A stretch of DNA of 48,188 nucleotides from Nitrospirota bacterium (GCA_016217675.1 JACRHC010000059.1:1-48188); one strand, 5' to 3'; numbered from the stretch's first letter, positions 1 to 7,307 are shown. Notes: generated by a model not told the origin, from the letters alone. Program-made: numbers and translations.

Positions 1-493
1 CAAAACCCTGTATATCCCGCAGGACGATCACTTCCCGGAAATCCTGCTCAAGACCGTTAAGACATTTCTGTACGCCCTTCTGCCGGTCCCTCATCATTAG
101 AAGATCCAGAGCAGAGGGATCATCTGATGCAGGTTCAATCCCCTTTCTGTTGCTGTCAGCATAAAGGGGGTCGTCAGATGAATGGGGCTCATGTGCCTTT
201 CTCGCAAGGTTCTGCTTCAGCCTGTTTTTTGCGGTGTTCACGGTTATGCTGTACAGCCATGTTGAGAAGCGCGACTTTTGCTCAAAGTTCTTCAGGTTCC
301 TGTGCGCAGAGACAAAGGCGTCCTGAACCACTTCAGCGGCATCTTCCATGCTGCCTGTTATCCGGAATGCCATGTTGAACATCTTCTTCTGATAATTCGT
401 GACCAGTATTTCAAATGCGTCCAGATCACCCTTTCGGCAGCGGTTCACCAGTTCCCTGTCCTTGTCTTCATGCATCAGGTTGATCTCTGTCAT
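1..493 (-). CDS. RNA polymerase sigma factor, ECF (sigma-70 family), 3' part beyond window
   Basis: The frame is open from an ATG at 493 down to base 1, so about 164 residues are visible and the C-terminus is outside. The protein begins MTEINLMHEDKDRELVNRC. It carries region 2 of ECF sigma factors: a helix with A-F-E-I-L-V, then DAAEVVQDAFVSAHRNL, then F-S-T-W-L-Y-S-I-T-V-N-T-A-K-N, which is the core-binding/-10 recognition block. The start of region 4 follows (CLNGLEQDFREVIVLRDIQG). ECF factors direct RNA polymerase to stress or envelope promoters and are often held by an anti-sigma factor encoded next to them. Any such gene would lie to the left, outside the window. It sits 48 bp downstream of a small membrane protein on the same strand. 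The ribosome site before the ATG is weak, and a stop lies four codons upstream, so this is the first ATG. Confidence 0.93.
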   Translation of the reverse strand, partial: MTEINLMHEDKDRELVNRCRKGDLDAFEILVTNYQKKMFNMAFRITGSMEDAAEVVQDAFVSAHRNLKNFEQKSRFSTWLYSITVNTAKNRLKQNLARKAHEPHSSDDPLYADSNRKGIEPASDDPSALDLLMMRDRQKGVQKCLNGLEQDFREVIVLRDIQGF

Positions 494-541
494 AGCATTA
501 GACAGTCAGTTGCTCAGCTTTGTTCCCATCAGCAACCCCGT

Positions 542-967
542 TTAGATCCCTGGCTGTCTTTCGCCAGGTTTCTTCATATGCAGGTCATACAAGGCCTTGC
601 CAACCAGAAAATCAGCCCATGCGATACCTATGTCCGGAAGAGTGGACTTGAGTAGCATGGCGGGAAACGGGATCGACTTTGCCATTATCTCCGCAATGCT
701 GTAATGGGCCATCAGTATTGAGCCGTAGATCACGATAAGACCGTTCAGAAGATACCCGTATACTGCAGTCCTTCGGGAGATGAAGAGGGCGGTCACCACA
801 ATGACATCGATCAGGGGAAGAAGGGAGGCAAGCAGTTTTGTGCTGTCAAAGATGAACTCGCCCGGATGCAGTTTGTCAGGGACCATGAAAAAATGGATCC
901 TGAGATGCAGCATCAGGCCTGATGCTGCCAGCAGAAAGAGCGCGGTCACGAGTGTGCTTTTTTTCAT
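542..967 (-). CDS. Small polytopic membrane protein of unknown function
   Basis: A 141-residue hydrophobic protein. It has an N-terminal hydrophobic segment (MKKSTLVTALFLLAASGLML) and two or three further membrane-spanning stretches: around residues 45-65 (LLASLLPLIDVIVVTALFI), 70-90 (YGYLLNGLIVIYGSILMAHY) and perhaps 100-118. A good ribosome site (AGGGAG, five bases before the ATG) supports the start. I do not recognise the family. It lies ten bases downstream of two tiny membrane proteins and upstream of the ECF sigma factor, all on the minus strand, so the four may be one transcript. A membrane or redox-sensing role linked to the sigma factor is possible but is only inferred from position. 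Confidence 0.75.
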   Translation of the reverse strand: MKKSTLVTALFLLAASGLMLHLRIHFFMVPDKLHPGEFIFDSTKLLASLLPLIDVIVVTALFISRRTAVYGYLLNGLIVIYGSILMAHYSIAEIMAKSIPFPAMLLKSTLPDIGIAWADFLVGKALYDLHMKKPGERQPGI

Positions 968-976
968 GATCGCTCC

Positions 977-1081
977 CTAAAACCTGAAGGTTGCGATGCT
1001 GCCAAGATAGAAGGTAAGCGAGATCGCTGCAATATGAAGCACCCACCAGCCCGGCTTATAGCGCATGAAGTACTTGAGCAT
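977..1081 (-). CDS. 34-aa single-pass membrane microprotein (paralogue of next gene)
   Basis: A short reading frame starting at an ATG at 1081 and ending with TAG at 977-979. It reads MLKYFMRYKPGWWVLHIAAI, followed by a hydrophobic stretch and a short tail ending F-R-F. It has one predicted membrane helix preceded by basic residues, so the N-terminus is probably cytoplasmic. A strong ribosome site (GGGAGG) overlaps the end of the upstream microprotein gene, which stops one base before this start, so the two are translationally coupled. The core G-W-W-[VI]-[LI]-H-[IV]-A-[AG]-I matches that of the neighbour, so they are tandem paralogues. The function is unknown. A tryptophan pair and a histidine at a membrane edge could bind haem or contact a larger membrane complex, but nothing here proves it. 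Confidence 0.72.
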   Translation of the reverse strand: MLKYFMRYKPGWWVLHIAAISLTFYLGSIATFRF

Positions 1082-1082
1082 G

Positions 1083-1196
1083 TTACCTCCCCACCAGATT
1101 GCCAAGGATATAGACCAGGGTGATCCCTGCAACATGGATGATCCACCAGCCGTTTCTGAGAAAACCGATTTTCGCCGACAAGCTCTCTTTTGTCAT
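1083..1196 (-). CDS. 37-aa single-pass membrane microprotein with G-W-W-x-x-H motif
   Basis: Starts at an ATG at 1196 behind a clear ribosome site (GGAGG, seven bases upstream) and ends with TAA at 1083-1085. It begins MTKESLSAKIGFLRNGWWII, continues H-V-A-G-I-T-L-V-Y-I-L-G-N-L and ends V-G-R. The layout is a polar N-terminus, one membrane helix and a basic end. The core aligns without gaps to the following microprotein (N-G-W-W-I-I-H-V-A-G-I against P-G-W-W-V-L-H-I-A-A-I). Good ribosome sites, coupling and conserved residues argue that both are real genes. It is the first gene after the DinB-like gene, 48 bp away, on the minus strand. The function is unknown. Confidence 0.72.
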   Translation of the reverse strand: MTKESLSAKIGFLRNGWWIIHVAGITLVYILGNLVGR

Positions 1197-1244
1197 GACC
1201 TGCCTCCATCAATTTTGATCGTTACTGTGCATTGAATGCATTAC

Positions 1245-1742
1245 TCAGGAGGCGCCTAACTCCTTGAGTATCTCCTTCATATGGTTGATATGAAACTCCA
1301 TGTGATAGCCGCCTATCCCTGAAATGAAGACTGCAAGCGAGGGGTGATCGGTCAGCGGCAGGTCCTTAAACAGAGGGACATAGAGCGTCCGTTTAAGCTG
1401 CTCATCCGACAGGCCTGCAACAAAATCAGCCATCTCGCTGTAGACCTTTTCACAGAGCGCCAGAAGCTCCTTCATGCTCATGGCAGCGCGACTTTTAGTA
1501 AAAAATGGGTTTTCTGCCTCGATATCAAGCCTTGGGGCATCCTCCACGAGCGCGAGCCTGAGAAAAGGAAGAAAGCTGCCGTCTTCAGAGCCGCTGAGGT
1601 GTGAGATGATCTCCTTTGGTGACCATCTGCCCGCAGGCGCCCTGGAGGCGGTTTGCTCGCTCAGGCCTTCACAGAGTTTCATGATCTCCTGCATCTTGCT
1701 GCTTAATAGTTGAGCTAACTGTTCGCCATTCTGTTCAGACAT
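1245..1742 (-). CDS. DinB-like (DinB_2) four-helix protein
   Basis: 165 residues from the ATG at 1742, which has an AAGGAG ribosome site eight bases upstream. A longer frame reaching 1778 has no such site. The sequence shows the DinB/YfiT-type pattern: an N-terminal helix, then W-S-P-K-E-I-I-S-H-L with the first metal histidine, and a C-terminal helix Y-H-M-E-F-H-I-N-H-M-K-E-I with further histidines that could complete a divalent-metal site. Family members are metal-dependent, often thiol-linked enzymes or of unknown activity. The substrate cannot be read from the sequence. It is the first gene of the minus-strand group leading to the ECF sigma factor. Confidence 0.78.
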   Translation of the reverse strand: MSEQNGEQLAQLLSSKMQEIMKLCEGLSEQTASRAPAGRWSPKEIISHLSGSEDGSFLPFLRLALVEDAPRLDIEAENPFFTKSRAAMSMKELLALCEKVYSEMADFVAGLSDEQLKRTLYVPLFKDLPLTDHPSLAVFISGIGGYHMEFHINHMKEILKELGAS

Positions 1743-1791
1743 ATTGATTTCTCCTTTCGTCGTTTTGGGAATTCTCAAGGCTGCTTAATGC

Positions 1792-1821
1792 AGTATATCA
1801 CTGAATTCGGGCTTTTCATAA
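1792..1821 (-). promoter_or_regulatory. Extended -10 type promoter for the DinB-like gene
   Basis: On the minus strand a TATACT hexamer (1792-1797) is preceded by T-G-A, giving the TGn extended -10 form. A weaker -35 (TTATGA, 1816-1821) lies 18 bases upstream. The gene start is about 50 bases downstream at 1742. Read by eye only. Confidence 0.45.
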
Positions 1822-1929
1822 TTCAAAAAGCGTGTGGAATACGCCGGGTGAGAACGGACGGTCTTTAGTCTTTCTACTGATTTCCGAATATGGTAGATTA
1901 GAGTATCATATTAATAAAAGGAGGGCTCT

Positions 1930-2895
1930 ATGCTTATTCTTAGACCTTTGGTCCTTGCTGTTGTTGGTATTGGGCTGTTTTCCGGAGTTGTGTTTGCGCA
2001 TCATCCTACAGGAGGGGCAGGTCTGGGCCAGGCCGGGCCGATAAGGACGGTATCAGCAACAACCCTGCAGCAGGGGAAGGTGTCTTTTGCTGCTCAGGCA
2101 GAGTTTATTGACCTTGACGGTTTCTCTGACAGTCAGCTGCTCAGATTTGCAATGCAGGGAAAGGATGCCCACACTGCTGAATCGGTATTCCATAGCATTA
2201 TGAGTATGGGGTATGGGATAACGAACGACCTTTCCGTCAGCATGAAGTTGTCTTACGAACATATTGAAAATATTCGTGAGGCTCACAGCGATGAGCCGGG
2301 TGAGGTCCATCTCCATGGTGATGCAAAGGGGATCGGCGATCTTACAATAATGGGGCAGTACCGGTTTCTGAAGACGGATAATAACTTCGAATCAGCCCTC
2401 TTCTTTGGCCTCAAGGTTCCAACGGGGAAGACAAACGACCGGGACATCCAAGACGAGACATTTGAAGCAGAGTTCCTGCCCGGTACAGGCGCGTGGAACC
2501 CTATCATCGGCATAGCGGCAACGAAAAGATACGGCAAGGTCTCTTTGGACGGCAATCTCCAGTATACGTTCGGCACCCGCGGGACCCAGTTCACCAATCT
2601 CGGCGATATTTTCAACTATAACGCTGCTGCTTCCTACCGTGCAGTGAGCGGGACGATAGCCTGGGATCTTATTCTTGAGGCAAATGGAGAATGGAAGGAG
2701 AAACAGCGGATCAGGGGAGAAAAGGATCCAAACAGCGGCGGCAATGCACTATTCCTTGCTCCGGGGGCTCGGGTTGTATTCGCCAAAAAAGTCTCCACCT
2801 TTTTTTCTGTCGGCATTCCGCTGGTTCAGGATATGAACGGCATCCAGGATGACACAAAATACAAGGCCCTGTTCGGCATCAGTTTCAGTCTGTGA
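1930..2895 (+). CDS. Outer-membrane beta-barrel protein (MetA-pathway/transporter-like)
   Basis: 321 residues with a cleavable signal peptide ending G-V-V-F-A-H-H, so the mature protein starts with two histidines. It then has alternating amphipathic strands typical of a barrel of the phenol-degradation MetA/'transporter' class: M-S-M-G-Y-G-I-T-N-D-L-S-V-S, G-L-K-V-P-T-G-K-T-N, L-A-P-G-A-R-V-V-F. The chain ends in an aromatic/hydrophobic C-terminal strand (L-F-G-I-S-F-S-L), the usual outer-membrane insertion signal. An AAAGGAGG ribosome site precedes the ATG. It is the first of a group of exported proteins (two YtkA-like proteins and a di-haem peroxidase), which suggests transport of a metal or small substrate across the outer membrane. 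The cargo is unknown. Confidence 0.8.
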   Translation: MLILRPLVLAVVGIGLFSGVVFAHHPTGGAGLGQAGPIRTVSATTLQQGKVSFAAQAEFIDLDGFSDSQLLRFAMQGKDAHTAESVFHSIMSMGYGITNDLSVSMKLSYEHIENIREAHSDEPGEVHLHGDAKGIGDLTIMGQYRFLKTDNNFESALFFGLKVPTGKTNDRDIQDETFEAEFLPGTGAWNPIIGIAATKRYGKVSLDGNLQYTFGTRGTQFTNLGDIFNYNAAASYRAVSGTIAWDLILEANGEWKEKQRIRGEKDPNSGGNALFLAPGARVVFAKKVSTFFSVGIPLVQDMNGIQDDTKYKALFGISFSL

Positions 2896-2909
2896 CGAAA
2901 GGCGAAATT

Positions 2910-3392
2910 ATGAAACATACGATTGTGACGGGCATAGCGATACTTGCCCTCTTTTCTGTTTCCTTTGCCCATTCCGGCAGGCATGAGGGATCTGCCAAAT
3001 TCACCAAGCATTTCAATGAAACGCTCTTTGCCATATCAGACCTGGGACAGGTGAGCATCGAGGTCCTGCTTGATGAAAAGGAATACAAGATCGGCAGGGA
3101 TATGATCGGCATTGTGATCCATGACAGCCATGACGAAGATGTTGAGGATGCTAAGGTCATTGTTACGGTCACGGACAGGACCGAACCGCTGAAGGTCACG
3201 GAAAAAGGCGAAGGATTATATCTTGTCCCGAACACCGGGCTCCCAAAGGACGGAGCGTGGAAACTGAGCATTTCAGTTAAAAAGAAGAAGGTAGAGGATG
3301 GAGCGGCATTTGCCTTTCCTGAGGTGCTGACCAACAGGATGCCGGCTGGGAAATACGATGCAGGGTTGCTGAAACCGCAGAAGACGCACTGA
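2910..3392 (+). CDS. Exported YtkA/FixH-like protein
   Basis: 160 residues from the ATG at 2910. A GTG at 2892 would add six residues and overlap the previous stop. A signal peptide (MKHTIVTGIAILALFSVSFA) is followed by H-S-G-R-H-E-G. The mature part has an immunoglobulin-like pattern: a conserved 'I-V-I-H-D-S-H-D-E-D-V-E-D-A-K-V' segment, then 'E-G-L-Y-L-V-P-N', then 'D-G-A-W-K-L-S-I-S-V'. These match the order of strands in YtkA-like domains. The histidines near the new N-terminus and in H-D-S-H could bind metal. It directly follows the barrel gene and probably shares its transcript. Similar periplasmic proteins occur with copper and cytochrome oxidase genes, but the role here is not determined. 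Confidence 0.72.
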   Translation: MKHTIVTGIAILALFSVSFAHSGRHEGSAKFTKHFNETLFAISDLGQVSIEVLLDEKEYKIGRDMIGIVIHDSHDEDVEDAKVIVTVTDRTEPLKVTEKGEGLYLVPNTGLPKDGAWKLSISVKKKKVEDGAAFAFPEVLTNRMPAGKYDAGLLKPQKTH

Positions 3393-3414
3393 ACCCGTGC
3401 CGCACGCCGGATTG

Positions 3415-3846
3415 ATGAGCACAAAGGAGAGCTTTGACAGCGCAGATGGTGCGCTGCTCAGGGCGCGGCTCCATATCCGTGGCGGCAGAAGAAGGCTCAT
3501 GCAGGGCAAGGTTGCGGCCGGTATTGTGACGCTTTACGATGCGCTTATCTTTGGGCTGCGTTTCTATTTCATGATCCCTGAGCACAGGCGTCAACTTGAT
3601 CCGGGTGAATCTCTCGATTTAACAGAAGAGAGGGCCATGATCGGGGCGCTCAGAAAGGGCAGGATTATTGAACGTGACTTTGATCTCGACGAATTCGAGG
3701 AACTTGTGGACAGGGCTGCATGGGACGAGATGGCAGACTACGACTACCGATCTATGCTCAGCAGCTTTGAATTTCTTATGACTCAGCTCGATGTCATGCC
3801 CTTTGATGAGGCCATGCTCCCTGAGGAGGACCCTTTGACATTCTGA
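3415..3846 (+). CDS. Conserved helical protein of unknown function
   Basis: 143 residues from the ATG at 3415. A GTG at 3397 is an alternative, and neither has a convincing ribosome site. The protein is soluble and mostly helical, with a striking stretch R-A-R-L-H-I-R-G-G-R-R-R-L-M-Q-G-K (residues about 16-32) followed by A-G-I-V-T-L-Y-D-A-L. Its C-terminal half is very acidic. The helix pattern is reminiscent of HEPN-like nucleotide-binding or RNase folds, but the R-x4-6-H active motif is not clear, so I give no function. It lies between two exported YtkA-like proteins but has no signal peptide, so it probably acts in the cytoplasm. Confidence 0.65.
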   Translation: MSTKESFDSADGALLRARLHIRGGRRRLMQGKVAAGIVTLYDALIFGLRFYFMIPEHRRQLDPGESLDLTEERAMIGALRKGRIIERDFDLDEFEELVDRAAWDEMADYDYRSMLSSFEFLMTQLDVMPFDEAMLPEEDPLTF

Positions 3847-3898
3847 CAGGCCGGGGAGACTTGTCAAGCCGCGTCGTCATCTCATGTCTTTATTACAG

Positions 3899-3927
3899 TT
3901 GTAAATAGCAGATGTGTTTTCTATAAT
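3899..3927 (+). promoter_or_regulatory. Sigma-70 promoter for the YtkA-like/peroxidase pair
   Basis: TTGTAA (3899-3904), a 17-base spacer and a perfect TATAAT (3922-3927). The predicted transcript starts about 25 bases before the ATG at 3959. It gives the downstream YtkA-like and di-haem peroxidase genes their own promoter within the group. Confidence 0.62.
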
Positions 3928-3958
3928 GCGCTGTATAAACTAAATGAAGGGAGAAAAT

Positions 3959-4411
3959 ATGATCAGGAAAATTGGAGTTATTCTTCTCGGTTTAGTATTT
4001 CTCGGTTCCATGGCGTGGACGCCTGTTTTTGACCCAGTTCAGGCGGAAGTCAGGAAGCCGACCGCAGATGCTGATTATGCCAGGACCAAGCTGTCAAAAG
4101 GTGGAATATTCAAAGCCTCGTATACGAGTGAGCCTGATGCTGTTCCCGTGAACAGGCTCATAAGCTGGAAGCTGAAAGTGGAGACCCCTGACGGCAGGGC
4201 AGTGAAGGACGCAGAGATTACCTTATCAGGGGATATGCCGGAACATGGCCACGGGTTGCCTACACAGCCCAGGGTGACGAAGAATAACAACGACGGCACG
4301 TATGTCGTAGAAGGCATCAAGTTCAGCATGACCGGCTGGTGGACCATGACATTTACGATCAAGGCCAACGGAAAGACCGATAGCGTTACGTTTAATCTCC
4401 AGCTGAAATAA
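3959..4411 (+). CDS. Exported YtkA-like domain protein
   Basis: 150 residues from the ATG at 3959, chosen over an ATG at 3944 because AAGGGAG lies at the right distance before it. A signal peptide (about 1-30, ending V-Q-A) leads into one YtkA-like domain. Its hallmarks are 'D-M-P-E-H-G-H-G-L-P-T-Q-P', 'D-G-T-Y-V-V-E-G-I-K-F-S-M' and 'G-W-W-T-M-T-F-T-I'. The H-G-H-G-L-P segment is typical of this family and could bind copper or another metal. It lies just upstream of the di-haem peroxidase gene (35 bp) and probably shares its transcript, so a role in delivering metal or protecting a periplasmic redox enzyme is plausible but inferred. Confidence 0.82.
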   Translation: MIRKIGVILLGLVFLGSMAWTPVFDPVQAEVRKPTADADYARTKLSKGGIFKASYTSEPDAVPVNRLISWKLKVETPDGRAVKDAEITLSGDMPEHGHGLPTQPRVTKNNNDGTYVVEGIKFSMTGWWTMTFTIKANGKTDSVTFNLQLK

Positions 4412-4446
4412 GCAGCTGAAGATTGTCAGTGTAACGGATTCCCAGG

Positions 4447-5694
4447 ATGTTTCCTTTCAGGGCTTTCGCCTTTGGTATATTGCTGGCTGCCGGAGTAATG
4501 CTGGTGATGTTCTGCCTGTCAGCAGAGGCGGCAACTGCTGAGAAAAACCTCAAAGAAATTCATGCATGGAGCGGAGAAGAGATCAGTCTTCTTCGCTCCC
4601 TTTCTCTTTTTTCTCTTCCTGCATTGCCAAAGGATCCTTCCAATGCCTATGCAGACAATCCCAGGGCAATTGAGCTCGGCAAGAAATTCTTCTTTGATAA
4701 AAGGTTCAGCGCCAATGGCAAGGTTTCCTGCGGAACATGCCATATGCCGGAGGTAAACTTTACGGATAAACTTCCTCTTGCCATGGGCATGGGTCAGACC
4801 ACGCGGCGGACCATGCCCCTGACAGGTAATGCATACAATGCATGGTTCTTCTGGGACGGCAGAAAAGACAGTCTCTGGTCGCAGGCAATCGGGCCGATCG
4901 AGAGTTCCGTGGAACACGGCTTCACCCGTTCCATGTGCGCGCATTTGATTGCAGACAAGTATAAGAAGGAGTATGAAGAGATCTTCGGCAAGCTCCCCAG
5001 GATCAATAATAAGAGCTGTCCGCCGAAGGCAAGCCCCGGCACAGGAAATCCCGCTGCCCTGAAGGCGTGGAACGCAATGAAGCCTGAAGATAGGGATAAC
5101 GTGAACCGGATCTATGCGAATATCGGCAAGGCCATAGCTGCCTTTGTGGCCCAGATCCTGCCCCGGCCAGCGCCCTTTGATCTGTATGTTGATGCGCTGA
5201 CAAAGAACGACCTTGAAGCTGCTGACAAGTTTATGAACAGGGATGCTGTTGACGGACTGAGGCTTTTCACAGGCAAGGCAAAATGCACGAGCTGCCACAT
5301 GGGCCCGCTCTTCACGAATAGCAGTTTTCATAACATCGGACTTGCGACCACGGACAAGGGAAGGGCCGAAGGCATTGATAAGGTCCTTGCTGACGAGTTT
5401 AACTGTTTGGGCATATACAGTGATGCAAAACCAGATGAATGTCTGGAGCTGAGATTTATCGACACGAACAGGGCAAAATACGTCGGTGCATTTAAGACGC
5501 CTTCCTTGCGAAATGTCGCAGACAGACCGCCTTATATGCATGCCGGCCAGTTTAAGACTCTATCGGAGGTCCTGGTCTTTTATCAGCGCAGTGCAAGCCG
5601 CGAGCTTGAACACAATGAACTTACCAATACTGAGCTTTTAAAGATCGAAGCCTTCCTCAAAACCCTGACCGGCCCGCTGAGCTTTCCGAAGTAG
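4447..5694 (+). CDS. Di-haem cytochrome c peroxidase / MauG-family protein
   Basis: 415 residues with an N-terminal signal segment and two haem-c sites, C-G-T-C-H at 95-99 and C-T-S-C-H at 280-284. It shows the family landmarks 'F-F-D-K-R-F-S-A-N-G', 'N-F-T-D', 'R-T-M-P-L-T-G-N', 'F-F-W-D-G-R' and, near the end, 'F-K-T-P-S-L-R-N-V-A-D-R-P-P-Y-M-H-A-G'. These enzymes sit in the periplasm and either reduce peroxide with electrons from small cytochromes or oxidise a partner protein, as MauG does. The distal ligand of the second haem cannot be settled by eye, so peroxidase and MauG-like roles remain open. There is no obvious Shine-Dalgarno of canonical strength. It follows a YtkA-like protein, suggesting a periplasmic redox/metal group. 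Confidence 0.9.
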   Translation: MFPFRAFAFGILLAAGVMLVMFCLSAEAATAEKNLKEIHAWSGEEISLLRSLSLFSLPALPKDPSNAYADNPRAIELGKKFFFDKRFSANGKVSCGTCHMPEVNFTDKLPLAMGMGQTTRRTMPLTGNAYNAWFFWDGRKDSLWSQAIGPIESSVEHGFTRSMCAHLIADKYKKEYEEIFGKLPRINNKSCPPKASPGTGNPAALKAWNAMKPEDRDNVNRIYANIGKAIAAFVAQILPRPAPFDLYVDALTKNDLEAADKFMNRDAVDGLRLFTGKAKCTSCHMGPLFTNSSFHNIGLATTDKGRAEGIDKVLADEFNCLGIYSDAKPDECLELRFIDTNRAKYVGAFKTPSLRNVADRPPYMHAGQFKTLSEVLVFYQRSASRELEHNELTNTELLKIEAFLKTLTGPLSFPK

Positions 5695-5730
5695 GTTGTC
5701 GCGTAACCTTCAGTTATGAGTGGTGCGCCT

Positions 5731-5865
5731 CCTCCCCTTTCGAAGGGGAGGTCGGGTGGGGTATAGATTAGATTTTATCAAAACCTCCCCATACCCCTCC
5801 TTTGTAAGGAGGGGATTCTTGGATCAAACAGTTGTGTCTTCCCTCAAGTCCCCTCCCTGGAGGGG
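5731..5865. repeat. Cluster of three GGGGAGG-type palindromes
   Basis: Three near-identical palindromes lie in the 280-base gap. They are 5731-5751 (9-bp perfect arms, loop TCG), 5794-5814 (9-bp arms CCCCTCCTT/AAGGAGGGG, loop TGT) and 5850-5865 (7-bp arms CCCCTCC/GGAGGGG, loop CT). G-rich tracts (GGGTGGGG, GGGGTGGG) join them. A related unit occurs at 10793-10860. This is a dispersed REP-like palindromic repeat. It could also act as a bidirectional terminator after the peroxidase gene, although no long T-run follows the arms. Confidence 0.8.
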
Positions 5866-5974
5866 TGAAGGGGTGGGTTGAATTTCCTTGACGCGACTAC
5901 TGTTTGCCCATAAACTTAAGAAAAAAACGCATGCGGAATATATAACAATGTTGGGCGTAAATTATTAAAATGAT

Positions 5975-6349
5975 ATGGATCTACATCGGATCATTACAAA
6001 GATCATTGTCCCCGCTTATGTTGAGCTCACGAATAATCTTATTGTTTATAAGCCCTGGTTGGGCTTTAAAAAAAGAATATCTACAGAATCACTACAGACG
6101 ATCCAAATAGAAACAACTGACAAAGGCCCACTATTTGAAGACTTTTTTATGGTCCTCATCACAAACAAAAGCGTGATACGCATTGCGCAGGAGATTAAAG
6201 GTTTCGACCACCTTCTCTCAGAATTACAGAAACTGCCAGGATTTGATAATGAGGCTGTGATTAAAGCTTCCACTTGTGTAGACAATGCTGTTTTCAATGT
6301 ATGGAAAAAAGAGAGCCTCAACAAGCCCATCGAGGCAGACCCGAAATAA
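5975..6349 (+). CDS. Small protein of unknown function, possible PH-like fold
   Basis: 124 residues, soluble, no signal peptide. The N-terminal 75 residues alternate in a strand-rich way (L-I-V-Y-K-P-W-L-G-F-K-K-R-I-S-T-E-S-L-Q-T-I-Q-I-E) that recalls bacterial PH-like domains. A helix follows, with the C-terminal part Q-K-L-P-G-F-D-N-E-A-V. I do not recognise a family. The ribosome site before the ATG is poor (AT-rich leader), which leaves the start uncertain. It stands alone between the palindrome cluster and the etfB promoter. Confidence 0.55.
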   Translation: MDLHRIITKIIVPAYVELTNNLIVYKPWLGFKKRISTESLQTIQIETTDKGPLFEDFFMVLITNKSVIRIAQEIKGFDHLLSELQKLPGFDNEAVIKASTCVDNAVFNVWKKESLNKPIEADPK

Positions 6350-6432
6350 AGCTGGTTTGATTTTAGGAGGCAGTGGCCGACCGGCTTAGCCATTTCATTG
6401 GAGTGAACACATAATAACCATCCGCGTTTGAA

Positions 6433-6462
6433 TTGACGCTCTAAAACCTGCTGTGATAAAAT
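6433..6462 (+). promoter_or_regulatory. Sigma-70 promoter upstream of etfB
   Basis: TTGACG (6433-6438), an 18-base spacer and TAAAAT (6457-6462). The expected start of transcription is about 55 bases before the etfB ATG at 6525. It probably drives etfB, etfA and the malonyltransferase, and perhaps more of the cluster. Confidence 0.55.
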
Positions 6463-6524
6463 TCAGCTCACAAAAATAGATGTATTTCATCGTTATTTCC
6501 GCATAAATCGAAAGGACCAAACAT

Positions 6525-7307
6525 ATGAGGATAGTTGTCTGCATTAAACAGGTGCCTGACAGCGCAGAGGTCAGGATCAACCCTGAGACAAACACGCTTA
6601 TAAGGGACGGCGTTCCTACGATCATCAACCCCTATGACCTGCATGCGCTTGAGGCCGGCCTTCAGATCAGGGAGACAGCAGGCGGCAAGGTCACGGTCCT
6701 TACCATGGGTCCGCCGCAGGCAGAAACAGCGCTTCGCGAGGCCATTTCAATGGGGGCTGACGATGCAGTGCTCCTGACAGACAGGGCTTTTGCCGGCTCA
6801 GACACCTGGGCTACCGCATATACGCTTTCAAAGGCTATTGAGCAGATTGGCGCTGATGTGATCCTCTGCGGCAAGCAGGCAATTGACGGAGATACGGCTC
6901 AGGTCGGCCCGGAAATGGCTGAGTTCATGGACATGCCGCACATCTCCTATATACGCAAGATCGTTGATGTTGCTGCTGACAAGCTAATTGTGCAGCGGTT
7001 GATGGATGACGGATACGATGTTGTTGAAACATCACTGCCGGTGCTTCTGACTGTGGTGAAGGAGCTGAATGTGCCGAGGCTGCCGTCTCTGAAAGGCAAG
7101 ATGGCGGCGAAGAAGGCAGAGATCAAAAAAATGTCTGCTGCTGATCTCAAGGCTGATGAGAAGAATCTTGGCCTGAACGGGTCTCCGACACAGGTGAAGA
7201 ACATCTTTGCGCCTGAGTCTAAGACAGACCGGACCATGCTTGAAGGCACTCCTGCAGAAAAGATAGATACGCTGGTAAAGGAACTGGTGGGACTGAAATG
7301 TATATAA
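6525..7307 (+). CDS. etfB: Electron transfer flavoprotein, beta subunit
   Basis: 260 residues, the normal length for EtfB. It starts MRIVVCIKQVPDSAEVRINP and continues N-P-Y-D-L-H-A-L-E-A-G, then V-T-V-L-T-M-G-P-P-Q-A, then 'C-G-K-Q-A-I-D-G-D-T-A-Q-V-G-P'. These are the conserved nucleotide-binding segments of the family. With EtfA it forms the FAD-carrying dimer that moves electrons between acyl-CoA dehydrogenases and the quinone pool or ferredoxin. Its last ten bases overlap the start of etfA, showing tight coupling. No acyl-CoA dehydrogenase is encoded in the window, so its electron partner is elsewhere. Confidence 0.96.
   Translation: MRIVVCIKQVPDSAEVRINPETNTLIRDGVPTIINPYDLHALEAGLQIRETAGGKVTVLTMGPPQAETALREAISMGADDAVLLTDRAFAGSDTWATAYTLSKAIEQIGADVILCGKQAIDGDTAQVGPEMAEFMDMPHISYIRKIVDVAADKLIVQRLMDDGYDVVETSLPVLLTVVKELNVPRLPSLKGKMAAKKAEIKKMSAADLKADEKNLGLNGSPTQVKNIFAPESKTDRTMLEGTPAEKIDTLVKELVGLKCI

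Noticed and set aside
964-1212. 82-codon minus-strand frame over the microprotein region
   Set aside because: It overlaps two shorter frames that each have strong ribosome sites and a shared motif. The longer frame has no pattern.
4519-5541. 340-codon reading frame on the minus strand
   Set aside because: It lies wholly inside the di-haem peroxidase gene on the other strand, has no recognisable motif and has no ribosome site. It is a shadow frame.
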